Shown: positions 52,064 through 60,459 of the stretch, one piece after another | Numbering within the stretch: the first letter of the stretch is position 1 | Layout: each line of letters starts with the position of its first letter | The notes under the pieces: model-generated | Seen by the model: only the letters and a program-made list of their open reading frames with translations | Database searches by the model: none | What the model was told of the DNA's origin: nothing | Assembly: GCA_964291485.2 (NCBI GenBank) | Contig: OZ220224.1 | Coordinates: 4,402,001-4,466,000 of the forward strand | DNA: 64,000 nucleotides | Direction: 5' to 3' | Source: Kistimonas sp964291485 | Lineage (GTDB): Bacteria; Pseudomonadota; Gammaproteobacteria; Pseudomonadales; Endozoicomonadaceae | Translations under genes and position numbers: made by a program

Positions 52064-52468
52064 CTAATTCTCCCAAGATATATCATTAACAATCCAATAG
52101 TCTTTTGGCTTGTAAAAAACACACTGATAACGAACTGCTTTCTTATCGAACTTTATAGCAAATATATGTTGAATAAGACTGCTGCCAGAAAAATCAGTTT
52201 CCAGATAGTCCAGCCCTATAAAGCTACCATAACGTTCACCGTGCATTTTTAGTAGAGTGTTCTTTTGATAGACAACGTTTTTTATTTCCTCAATGGGTAA
52301 GCGCCAGTGAGGCATCAAAATTTCGTAAAACTGTTTGATTTCAGCTTGTACAAAATACACCGCGGACTGAGCACACAACGTTTTTGTATCATTAACATTG
52401 GTTATCTTTTCGGCCTGCACCGTTGTTGCAAACAGCAGCACAACAACACTCATCATCTTTTTCAACAT
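52064..52468 (-). CDS. Small exported protein, unknown function
   Basis: The 134-residue product begins at ATG 52468, preceded by AGGGAG at about 5 nt; the frame also opens at 52486. The signal peptide is MLKKMMSVVVLLFATTVQA. The mature part has two Cys (TLCAQSA and YQCVFYK) that may form a disulfide and a YFVQAEIKQFYEIL helix. It resembles small NTF2-like or DUF4864-type periplasmic proteins, but not clearly enough to name. It lies in the AT-rich accessory zone. Confidence 0.58.
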   Translation of the reverse strand: MLKKMMSVVVLLFATTVQAEKITNVNDTKTLCAQSAVYFVQAEIKQFYEILMPHWRLPIEEIKNVVYQKNTLLKMHGERYGSFIGLDYLETDFSGSSLIQHIFAIKFDKKAVRYQCVFYKPKDYWIVNDISWEN

Positions 52469-53525
52469 TTTTCTCCCTGACCTCAAGCAATAGCGAATGA
52501 AATCTGACTAATTGCCTTTCTTATAGTTTCTTACAGCCTTACCTTTTTTAGCTTCAAAGCTTTTCTTCTTGAGGATAAGACGCTGAATTTCCCAAGTAGC
52601 TTTTATCATTAATCGACTCTTCTTGTTTTATAGGAAAAGGAGTTAGATACACACTCAGAAAGCCATACTTTCGGGAACGTATGTAACACCAACGTTTCAT
52701 GAGCGATCGTCTCAAATTAAACAAAAAATAACACCCCGCTGTTTAGAATTATTTCATGCCGATGTATTGAACCTAAAGTGTTGATAGAACTGGAATTAGG
52801 CTTTATATCCTACACATACAATAGATAACAGTTAATCCATCACTCAAAAGGGCCAGCAACAACCCAATATAACCATGACCTCTTTTGATGCTATTTGTAC
52901 AACCAGATCAAATAATAGTGAAAGCACTTTCCCTCTCTTTTTTTGTGATGGGAGAGTATTTTAAACATTTCAAGACTGTAAAATTCAAGTGAACAATATG
53001 TTCAATTGATAGACATCAATGTAACGCTAAGTTTCAAGCACAAGTCTTTTATTAAAAACAGAACGACAGTATCTATTTGTAAAACAAAAAATACCATCGT
53101 CCTATATCAGTGAAACCAGAACAGCTTAAAGAATGAGAATGACAAGCAATACCAAAGGATTAAACCCTATACTTTAACGAAAACACCGACTATCGAGAGG
53201 GGCATTGATAGTAATTTACTTTTATTTCTGAACGATAGTTTGTTTTCTTTTATTACAGGCTTGGCCATCGTCGAACCAAACCTAAACACTTCTATCAAAA
53301 TACGTTACAGCTATTTTTACGTATCTTGATTGAATAACGAGTGTCATTACCAAACACCAATAACAGTAAAATTTATAATGGTATTTCAGTCATGCATATC
53401 TTCGCCTAATCTCTCTAACGTGGCGTGCAGACAAGTCATACAAAGACAATCACCAGTGACTTTCTGAAACATCTTCGCCACCTCATAACCGCATAAAAAG
53501 CACACTTGCACGTCGGAGGGACGTT
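52469..53525. other. AT-rich intergenic region, about 1.06 kb
   Basis: No ORF of useful length, tRNA, terminator or repeat was recognised in this stretch. The AT content is clearly above the window average, as in neighbouring accessory genes, which fits acquired or decaying DNA. The right end carries GGAGGG (53515-53520) for the next gene. Confidence 0.4.
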
Positions 53526-53930
53526 TTGAGTATGGAATTTATCGTTGAACCCTGGATGATGGGGCTCATCATTGTCTCCTGCCTCCTTGGAAGCCTGGGA
53601 TCCTATCTCTTCTATATATTGCTGGCGCTGATAACCAATCTTGAGAAAAAACCGTTAAATGAGAACATACTCATCACCGGGATATTGACGGGTATTCTTG
53701 AGCGCGCATTCTTCACTTGTCTGATCGGTTTTGGCATCCAGGGAGTTGCCATCGCAATGATTGCCTGGATCACCATCAAATCACAGCTGCACGATAAAGC
53801 ACTGATTGACAACCATATCAACGTCAAGGTGGTGTATCTCGGTGTCCTGAGCTCCATGGGCTCGCTGTTTTTTGCCATTTTCGGTGGCGTTTTATGGCGC
53901 GAGGAACATTATTTTATCTTTTCGTTTTGA
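53526..53930 (+). CDS. Membrane protein of unknown function upstream of rpsF
   Basis: The 134-residue product has about four transmembrane segments (MMGLIIVSCLLGSLGSYLFYI, NILITGILTGILERAFF, FGIQGVAIAMIAWITI, VYLGVLSSMGSLFFAIFGG). GGAGGG lies 6 nt before TTG 53526 and 12 nt before the in-frame ATG 53532, so TTG is the better-spaced start, giving two more residues. Not recognised. GC content is close to normal, unlike the region to its left. Confidence 0.6.
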   Translation: MSMEFIVEPWMMGLIIVSCLLGSLGSYLFYILLALITNLEKKPLNENILITGILTGILERAFFTCLIGFGIQGVAIAMIAWITIKSQLHDKALIDNHINVKVVYLGVLSSMGSLFFAIFGGVLWREEHYFIFSF

Positions 53931-54026
53931 CGAGCGTGCAATCTTATCTGTGAAGAGCCGAAGCGAACATTGTCTATGCCACCATAAATACGGGATAAAT
54001 CTGGTTAAAATTCAACCATTCACCTA

Positions 54027-54055
54027 TTGCGTGACAGCGAGACCTTCTCTAGAAT
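54027..54055 (+). promoter_or_regulatory. rpsF operon promoter
   Basis: -35 TTGCGT (54027-54032) and -10 TAGAAT (54050-54055) with a 17-bp spacer, about 105 bp before the S6:S18 leader structure ends. It is the only good promoter before rpsF. Confidence 0.68.
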
Positions 54056-54109
54056 GCGCGATTCTTCTATGAAGTCCGGAACTGGCGTTTATGTCAGTTC
54101 CAACTCCTT

Positions 54110-54148
54110 GCCTTACCGGAGACGGGAATATCCTGTCTCCTGGAAGGC
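54110..54148 (+). promoter_or_regulatory. rpsF leader, predicted S6:S18-binding RNA
   Basis: An outer stem, GCCTT (54110-54114) with AAGGC (54144-54148), encloses an asymmetric bulge containing ACCG, then an inner stem, GGAGAC (54118-54123) with GTCTCC (54135-54140). A bulged hairpin with a CCG box before rpsF is the known S6:S18-binding autoregulatory leader of many bacteria. A second hairpin lies upstream (GGAACTG / CAGTTCC, about 54077-54100). The rpsF ribosome-binding site AAGGAG follows at 54161-54166. Confidence 0.72.
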
Positions 54149-54171
54149 TGTTTAACCCGTAAGGAGCTACA

Positions 54172-54606
54172 ATGCGTCATTACGAAATCGTATTCCTGGT
54201 ACATCCGGACCAGAGCGAACAAGTACCTGCCATGATCGACCGTTACAAGAAGGTCATCGCTGAAGGCAACGGTACCATCCACCGTCTGGAAGACTGGGGC
54301 CGCCGGCAACTGGCTTACCCAATCAACAAGATCCACAAGGCTCACTACGTCATGCTGAACATTGAGTGCGGCAACGATGTACTGACCGAACTGGAAAACA
54401 CCTTCCGTTTCAACGACGCCGTTCTCCGTAGCATGGTAATCCGTCGTAACGAAGCGATCACCGAACAGTCCATCATGATGCAGCAGGAAGAGCGTCGTGA
54501 CGACCGTCGCGAAGATCGTCGTGAGCGTCGTGAAGACCGTCGTGAGCGTACCGAAGAAGCCGCTGAAGCACCTGCTGCTCCTGCTTCTGAAGAGTCCGCT
54601 GAGTAA
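54172..54606 (+). CDS. rpsF: 30S ribosomal protein S6
   Basis: S6 binds S18 on the 30S platform. The 144 residues start MRHYEIVFLVHPDQSEQV, with DWGRRQLAYPINKIHKAHYV and the S18-contact strand VLRSMVIRRNEAI. The C-terminus has a long charged extension (repeated RREDRRE-type units, then AEAPAAPASEESAE), typical of gamma S6, where glutamates are added. First gene of rpsF-rpsR-DUF2232-rplI. Confidence 0.98.
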   Translation: MRHYEIVFLVHPDQSEQVPAMIDRYKKVIAEGNGTIHRLEDWGRRQLAYPINKIHKAHYVMLNIECGNDVLTELENTFRFNDAVLRSMVIRRNEAITEQSIMMQQEERRDDRREDRRERREDRRERTEEAAEAPAAPASEESAE

Positions 54607-54672
54607 TCCGTCGCGGATTATCACACCGTTACGAATATTGTTCTGAAAAGAACCTTTTGAGGAGACGTCGTT

Positions 54673-54897
54673 ATGGCACGTTACTTCCGCCGCCGGAAAT
54701 TCTGCCGTTTTACCGCTGAAGGCGTACAGGAAATTGATTACAAGGACCTGAACACCCTGAAGGCGTATGTTACCGAAACCGGCAAGATTGTACCCAGCCG
54801 TATCACCGGTACCAAGGCTCGCTACCAGCGCCAGCTGGCCACTGCGATCAAGCGTGCGCGCTACATCGCGCTGCTGCCGTACACTGATCGCCACTAA
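54673..54897 (+). CDS. rpsR: 30S ribosomal protein S18
   Basis: The 74 residues have the S18 core: MARYFRRRKFCRFTAEGV, IDYKDLNTLKAYVTETGKI, PSRITGTKARYQRQLATAIKRARYIALLPYTDRH. It partners S6. GAGGAG lies before the ATG. The short gap after rpsF indicates one operon. Confidence 0.98.
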   Translation: MARYFRRRKFCRFTAEGVQEIDYKDLNTLKAYVTETGKIVPSRITGTKARYQRQLATAIKRARYIALLPYTDRH

Positions 54898-54947
54898 GCG
54901 GGTTCATCGCCCGTTGTTCGGGCGGGTTTAATCCCATGGGGGGACGT

Positions 54948-55811
54948 ATGCGCGCTTTAGCAGAACTGATCATGCGGGGACGGGCCGCTGCCATTGCCGT
55001 GGCAGTGATCGCCTGTGCCGTGCCGATGATGTTCTGGTTGAGTGCAGCAGCAGTAGCATTGGTAACCCTGCGCCGTGGCTGGCAAGACGGGCTCCAGATA
55101 TTTATCTGGGCTCTGTTACCGGCCGGCGTCTGGGCCTGGATGGGGCAACCTTCCGCGTTGTTCTGCCTGGTGGGCACCATGGCCATGGCCTGCAGCCTGC
55201 GTCGCACGGCGTCATGGCCGCTGGCGTTAATGGCGCTGGTACCGGCCGGTGGTCTGATGGCGCTGGTCATCAGCGACTATTACGCACCACAGGTTGCCCA
55301 TGCCATGGAAATCCTGCGGCAGCTGTATGGCCCGAACCTCGAGACACTGTTTCCCGAGGGCGCCAATCTCAGCCAGGAACAGATCCTGACACTGCTGGAA
55401 ACCAGCTTTGTCCGGACAGCCAGCTTCATTATTGCCGGCGGCGCCGTACTGGCGTTGATTCTGGCCCGTGGCTGGCAGGCCATGCTCTATAATCCCGGCG
55501 GTTTCAGGACAGAGTTTCATCGCCTGCGCCTGACACCGATGGTGACCGTTGTATTGCTGGGACTGTGGCTTCTGGCCATGTCCAGCACCAGCCTGGTCAC
55601 CGCCGCGATACAGCCAGTCCTGCTAATGCCATTACTGGTTGCAGGTATTGCGCTGATGCATGGTCTCGCGGGGCTACGTGGATTTGGCAAGGCCTGGCTG
55701 CTGCCGTTTTATGTGCTGCTGCTTGCATTTTACCCTGTGGTTGTATTGCTAGCCTGCCTTGACAGCCTGTTGGACTTTCGGGGACGCCTCGAAAACAGGA
55801 TGCAAGGTTAA
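54948..55811 (+). CDS. DUF2232 family membrane protein
   Basis: The 287-residue protein has about eight transmembrane segments and matches the DUF2232 membrane family encoded between rpsR and rplI in pseudomonads and relatives. ATG 54948 is chosen over the in-frame ATG 54936, because GGGGGG lies just upstream of the former. Function is unknown; the gene order with ribosomal proteins is conserved. Confidence 0.85.
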   Translation: MRALAELIMRGRAAAIAVAVIACAVPMMFWLSAAAVALVTLRRGWQDGLQIFIWALLPAGVWAWMGQPSALFCLVGTMAMACSLRRTASWPLALMALVPAGGLMALVISDYYAPQVAHAMEILRQLYGPNLETLFPEGANLSQEQILTLLETSFVRTASFIIAGGAVLALILARGWQAMLYNPGGFRTEFHRLRLTPMVTVVLLGLWLLAMSSTSLVTAAIQPVLLMPLLVAGIALMHGLAGLRGFGKAWLLPFYVLLLAFYPVVVLLACLDSLLDFRGRLENRMQG

Positions 55812-55859
55812 ATCGATGCACTGTTCAACAGGTTCAAGGTAGATTAAGAGGTAAGCGAG

Positions 55860-56306
55860 ATGGAAGTTATTCTTCTGGAAAAAATCGCCAATCTGGGCGA
55901 TCTGGGTACTCAGGTTAAGGTCAAGGCCGGTTACGGTCGTAACTACCTGATCCCTTTCGGTAAGGCTGTGCCTGCCACCAAGGCTAACATTGCTGATTTC
56001 GACGCACGTCGTGCAGAGCTGGAAAAAGCCGCTGCCGCCAAGCTGGCTGAAGCCGAGAAGCGTGCTGCTTCCTTGGCTGAAATCGAGCTGACCATCACTG
56101 CCAAAGCTGGTGATGAAGGCAAGCTGTTCGGCTCCATCGGCACCCGTGATCTGGCTGACGCCATCACTTCTGCCGGCGTTGAAGTAGCCAAGAGCGAAGT
56201 TCGCATGCCTACCGGTCCTATCCGTATGATTGGCGAATACGACATCGCTGTACAGCTGCACTCCGACGTAGCATCCAGCGTCAAGGTATTCATCGAAGCC
56301 GAGTAA
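55860..56306 (+). CDS. rplI: 50S ribosomal protein L9
   Basis: The 148 residues start MEVILLEKIANLGDLGTQV, with VKAGYGRNYLIPFGKAVPAT, a long Ala/Glu helix, then the C-terminal domain LFGSIGTRDLADAI and VRMPTGPIRMIGEYDIAVQLHSDV. L9 bridges the L1 stalk region of the large subunit. Last gene of the operon; a strong terminator follows 25 bp later. Confidence 0.98.
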   Translation: MEVILLEKIANLGDLGTQVKVKAGYGRNYLIPFGKAVPATKANIADFDARRAELEKAAAAKLAEAEKRAASLAEIELTITAKAGDEGKLFGSIGTRDLADAITSAGVEVAKSEVRMPTGPIRMIGEYDIAVQLHSDVASSVKVFIEAE

Positions 56307-56331
56307 TCGATTTCGATCACACCTGTGATGT

Positions 56332-56363
56332 AAAAACGCCTGTGCCTGCACAGGCGTTTTTTT
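56332..56363 (+). terminator. Intrinsic terminator after rplI
   Basis: AAAAACGCCTGTGC (56332-56345) pairs with GCACAGGCGTTTTT (56348-56361) and runs into TTTTTTT. It isolates the ribosomal operon from the inserted AT-rich gene downstream. Confidence 0.93.
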
Positions 56364-56466
56364 GCGCTTCCATAAATACAATCGCGATTTTTTAGTCAGC
56401 TAGCAAAACTTACTGGTCATGATTACTTCTTAATGAAAGTAGATTCTCAGTGTCTTTAATGAACTG

Positions 56467-58221
56467 ATGGTAACTAGACTGGAAGTGAGTTCTATGGAAG
56501 GAAGAGAAAATGTACAGCGCCGCACTGTAACACATGGAACAATGGAAACAGCGGCTAATATTCAGCAACTAAACAGGGAAACCAGACGTATTCGTCCTGC
56601 CTTTAGAAGATCAACTGGAGCACAGGCATTGCCTGTTGAAGTAATTTCACCTGATCAAATTCAAGTACTTAAAGAGCATATTGATGCCTATGAAACCATA
56701 GTAGAACAACATCTGGGTATAAGAAGATACCTCTTCCTAGAACAACGCTCGGTCACTCAAATAGCAAAGGAAGCATTATCCGATCAAAAAAGCAGGATAG
56801 TTAACACCGGCTTGTTAAGCCTAAGACATTACAGCAAAAACCAAAAACTAAGAGAGAATGATCTAAGATTCCAATGTCTTTTACTACAAAGCTCTTTAGA
56901 ATTATCTGAGCACACGTGTGAGAGAATCAACCAAGCTATCGTACAATTTGTTTATCTAACACCCAACGCCAGATTTAATAACGATTGCGACTTTCATAAA
57001 GCTCTCGATCAATTCGATGACTGTCATCAGCATTTAATTCTTACATTAATCAACGCAGATAGTCTTCGAGACAACTTTCTTCGCCTATTAAAACATCGAT
57101 TATCCACACCTGAAAATATCAATACCAACAGAGCAATTTTTGACATTTTAATGATAAAATATTATTTGAATTATAGTGATTTCATCCCTGATTTTCAAAA
57201 GCATTTTTTAGATCAAAAATCTTGTGAATTAGAAAGCTTTCTAGACTCTCAGGATTTTTTAGATGAAGATAGCCAACGTTTAAAGTCCATGTGCAATCAT
57301 GCTTTTAAATATTTATCAAGTACATGTAAAATTCCAACCTTAGAAAAGCTTACAGAAGATCTCTACCTTTGTACTACTCGAGAATTTACATATGCTAATT
57401 TTTTACACTTCCAAAAACCTCAAAATCCCAAAATTCTTGACGAGCTCTTTAGCATGAAGCGCGCTTTAGCAAAAGAAATACGCGATTGTGAAAAGATGGA
57501 AAGAAGAACATTACCTTTCAATTTAATTCTTCAGTGCTGCTCACTGAAGATTGCCAAACATATGAACGAAGATACCGTTGAACGATTAACAAGCGCTCTG
57601 GAATGTTTTGTTTATACGCATTATCACTACCACAACACACCAATCCCAATATCTGAACTAGCACTATTTATCTTCACAGAATGTCACCAATATTTTTTCA
57701 CGCCTTTTTTTACATCTAAAGACAGAAAATATGTTTTAGAAAAGTTAATGGAATATCAGAAAAGCAGACAATCAATACCAGCATTAACACTCAATTATAT
57801 TACCTTCGTGTACATTACAACTTTCTTTAGCGAAGAATTACCAAAATCATTATCACCGTCCCAAATAAAATGTCTACACCAACAACATGGTAAAATTACA
57901 GATGAAATTAACAGCCGCCCATTATCCTATCAAAGGACAGAACAACTATTATCAATAGTACAAATGGCATTTGCTTATTTACAGCAAAAAGCACCAAGAG
58001 AAAGAGCAATAGCTTTTGAACAGCCCGAAGCTGATAACACTAAAGCGACAGCAATGATGCCTGATACTTCACAACAAAATACACAAAAAGATAGACAACT
58101 AACTCTTAAACAACCCGAACCTGATGAAATCACAATTATTAATCAAATTATGGCAATGTCGCCTGAGGCTTTTCATCGGTTAACTAGTAAGTTTTTCTCT
58201 CAACCTTATCCTCTTAAGTAA
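56467..58221 (+). CDS. AT-rich helical-repeat protein between rplI and dnaB
   Basis: The 584-residue, nearly all-helical cytosolic-type protein is not recognised. It contains a degenerate internal duplication of about 216 residues: FQCLLLQSSLELSEH-ERINQAIVQFVYL-FDDCHQHL (135-190) corresponds to FNLILQCCSLKIAKH-ERLTSALECFVYT-FTECHQYF (351-410). A third, shorter match (QRLKSMCNHAFKYL, 270-283; TEQLLSIVQMAFAYL, 491-505) continues the pattern. Short QPEPD/QPEAD repeats occur near 525-560. ATG 56467 has no ribosome-binding site; ATG 56494 follows GGAAGTGAG and may be the true start. AT-rich against its neighbours and absent from the usual rplI-dnaB order, so probably acquired; a host-directed effector is possible. 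Confidence 0.65.
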   Translation: MVTRLEVSSMEGRENVQRRTVTHGTMETAANIQQLNRETRRIRPAFRRSTGAQALPVEVISPDQIQVLKEHIDAYETIVEQHLGIRRYLFLEQRSVTQIAKEALSDQKSRIVNTGLLSLRHYSKNQKLRENDLRFQCLLLQSSLELSEHTCERINQAIVQFVYLTPNARFNNDCDFHKALDQFDDCHQHLILTLINADSLRDNFLRLLKHRLSTPENINTNRAIFDILMIKYYLNYSDFIPDFQKHFLDQKSCELESFLDSQDFLDEDSQRLKSMCNHAFKYLSSTCKIPTLEKLTEDLYLCTTREFTYANFLHFQKPQNPKILDELFSMKRALAKEIRDCEKMERRTLPFNLILQCCSLKIAKHMNEDTVERLTSALECFVYTHYHYHNTPIPISELALFIFTECHQYFFTPFFTSKDRKYVLEKLMEYQKSRQSIPALTLNYITFVYITTFFSEELPKSLSPSQIKCLHQQHGKITDEINSRPLSYQRTEQLLSIVQMAFAYLQQKAPRERAIAFEQPEADNTKATAMMPDTSQQNTQKDRQLTLKQPEPDEITIINQIMAMSPEAFHRLTSKFFSQPYPLK

Positions 58222-58349
58222 TCTCACATCGCACGAATACATTATTATAATGAATAAACACAATCTCACACATTCAAAATCTACTTCTTTGTCTTTCAAT
58301 CATTCAGCGATACTATAAGGCATAAACTCACACTTACGACAGCGAGTAC

Positions 58350-59747
58350 ATGTTGGAAGCAGCCCATCATCCCGAACTGCCCATTGACGAGGCCATGGCC
58401 AGCCTGAAGACCCCGCCGCACTCCATCGAGGCGGAACAGTCGGTACTGGGCGGTCTGATGCTGGACAACGATGCCTGGGACCATGTCGCAGAGAAGATCG
58501 GCTCAGTGGATTTCTATAACCCCGCACACAAAAAGATCTTCGAGTGTATTGAGGAACTGGCCAAAGAATCCAATCCATTCGACCCGGTAACGCTGGCCGG
58601 TGAACTGGAACGGCGTAGCCTGCTAAGCGATTGTGGCGGCATTCCCTACCTGACGGAATTGGTAGAAAGCATCCCCAGTGTTGCGAACATCCGTGCGTAT
58701 GCCGGCATTGTCTACGAACGGGCCGTATTACGGCGCCTGATCAGCGCTTCACAGGAAATTGCCGATAACGCGTATAACCCGGAAGGGCGCAAAAGTGACG
58801 ACCTGCTGGAGATGGCCGAACGGGCGATTTTCCAGATCGCGGAAGATCGCGCAAAAGAAGGTGGTCCGATCGACATGCGGGAGCTGTTGAAAAAAGCCAT
58901 CGACAAGATTGATGAACTGTTCAACACCGGCGACGCCATTACCGGTATCACAACCGGCTTTACCGATCTCGACGAAATGACCTCGGGGCTGCAACCGTCT
59001 GATATGATCGTCGTGGCGGCGCGTCCTTCCATGGGTAAAACCACCTTTGCCATGAACCTGGTGGAAAACGCCCTGATGGCAACCGACAAAAGTGTCGTCG
59101 TCTTCAGCCTGGAAATGCCTGCTGAGCAGTTGATGATGCGTAGCCTTTCCTCACTGGGGCGCATCAATCAGGGTAAGGTGAGAACCGGGAAACTGGAAGA
59201 GGATGACTGGCCCAGACTGTCGTCAGCGGTAGAAAGACTGAAAGACAAAAAACTGTTCATTGACGATACCGCCGGTATCAGCCCCCAGGAAATGCGTTCC
59301 CGGCTCCGACGTATCGTGCGCGAACACGGTGATCTGGCGCTGATCATGGTGGATTACCTGCAGCTAATGCAGATCCCCGGATTCAGTGAAGGGCGTACCA
59401 ACGAGATTTCTGAAATCTCCCGTTCCCTCAAGGCCATGGCCAAAGAGTTCAAGGTACCGGTGATTGCGCTCTCGCAGCTCAACCGTTCCCTGGAGCAACG
59501 TCCGAACAAACGTCCGGTAAACTCTGACCTGCGGGAATCCGGTGCGATCGAGCAGGACGCCGACGTCATCATGTTCATCTACCGGGACGAAGTGTATAAC
59601 CCGGATACGGAATACAAAGGTGTCGGCGAAATTATTATCGGGAAACAGCGTAACGGCCCCATCGGCAGCGTACGACTGGCCTTCATTGGCCAATACACCC
59701 GGTTTGAGAATCTGGCACCGGGTGCTTACAGCGACTTTGACGAATAA
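58350..59747 (+). CDS. dnaB: Replicative DNA helicase DnaB
   Basis: The hexameric fork helicase has 465 residues. The N-terminal domain (SIEAEQSVLGGLMLD, VDFYNPAHKKIFECI) is followed by the RecA-like motor: Walker A ARPSMGKTTFAMN, FSLEMPAEQLMMR, Walker B LIMVDYLQLM, ALSQLNRSLEQR-PVNSDLRESGAIEQDADVI, and the C-terminal PIGSVRLAFIGQYTRFENL. In pseudomonads dnaB follows rplI directly; here the AT-rich repeat gene separates them. Confidence 0.98.
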   Translation: MLEAAHHPELPIDEAMASLKTPPHSIEAEQSVLGGLMLDNDAWDHVAEKIGSVDFYNPAHKKIFECIEELAKESNPFDPVTLAGELERRSLLSDCGGIPYLTELVESIPSVANIRAYAGIVYERAVLRRLISASQEIADNAYNPEGRKSDDLLEMAERAIFQIAEDRAKEGGPIDMRELLKKAIDKIDELFNTGDAITGITTGFTDLDEMTSGLQPSDMIVVAARPSMGKTTFAMNLVENALMATDKSVVVFSLEMPAEQLMMRSLSSLGRINQGKVRTGKLEEDDWPRLSSAVERLKDKKLFIDDTAGISPQEMRSRLRRIVREHGDLALIMVDYLQLMQIPGFSEGRTNEISEISRSLKAMAKEFKVPVIALSQLNRSLEQRPNKRPVNSDLRESGAIEQDADVIMFIYRDEVYNPDTEYKGVGEIIIGKQRNGPIGSVRLAFIGQYTRFENLAPGAYSDFDE

Positions 59748-59882
59748 TCAGTGATCAATGCATTGGGGGTGCTTTACGGCACCCTCTTCCTGAATTGTCA
59801 CTTTTCATTTTCTGAAGGATACTGCCAGACCAAGTTTGAATTCCCCTCCTGAGAATACATGCAACACACAGAAAAAATGATG

Positions 59883-60302
59883 CTAATGACTCGACCAGCG
59901 TTTATGGCTATACAGATTTGCATTACTTTTAAATGAACGACCGCATATATCACAATCAAACGTTCTGGCAACATCACAGACTGTACAAATGTGACCTGCT
60001 AAACTGGCTGCAGTTTCATAGGTTAGTCGGCAACATGCACATTCATAGATTTCAGGATTGAAAACAAACTTTTGTTTAACTTCAACAACATCGGCCACTA
60101 ACCTACTCTGAATAGCTTTATTATCCCCCCCCTCTTCCTTCATTCCTCCGGTAGACGTTGATGGTTGCTGGGCAATTAACTCATCAGCGCTAACCTTATG
60201 ACTGCCTACACGGGCAGTCGGATAAACATCTGGTTTTTTAGTCGTAATATTCGTTTTATTGTTCTTATTATCAGAACGAATAATCATGAAATGCTTAGGC
60301 AT
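59883..60302 (-). CDS. Protein with two eukaryote-type C2H2 zinc fingers
   Basis: The 139-residue product has a disordered Lys/Asn/Thr-rich N-terminus (1-80) and two tandem fingers. Finger 1: C88-x2-C91-x3-Y95-x5-L101-x2-H104-x4-C109. Finger 2: C117-x2-C120-x3-F124-x5-L130-x2-H133-x5-H139. Spacing, the buried aromatic/Leu pair and the 7-residue linker between fingers (DVARTFD) are those of classical eukaryotic fingers with TGEKPF-type linkers. Bacterial Ros/MucR proteins use C-x2-C-x9-H and are excluded. Two fingers could bind DNA or protein in a host nucleus. The gene is AT-rich, alone, and has no clear ribosome-binding site before its ATG. Confidence 0.75.
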   Translation of the reverse strand: MPKHFMIIRSDNKNNKTNITTKKPDVYPTARVGSHKVSADELIAQQPSTSTGGMKEEGGDNKAIQSRLVADVVEVKQKFVFNPEIYECACCRLTYETAASLAGHICTVCDVARTFDCDICGRSFKSNANLYSHKRWSSH

Positions 60303-60407
60303 TTAATCAATCCAATATAACAACTACTCAATCACTCGTTGGATACCTCCCAAACACAAAAGTTCCTGACAGAAATGTTAACTAATGTATGTATATTGGG
60401 TATGAGG

Positions 60408-60453
60408 CAAAAAATAATTGGCACACTGAAGACGACTCCAGTGTGCCAATTAT
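60408..60453 (-). terminator. Intrinsic terminator of metY
   Basis: A perfect 15-bp stem: ATAATTGGCACACTG (60414-60428) with CAGTGTGCCAATTAT (60439-60453), 10-nt loop. On the minus strand it runs into TTTTTT. It begins 7 bp after the metY stop. Confidence 0.93.
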
Positions 60454-60459
60454 GTATCG

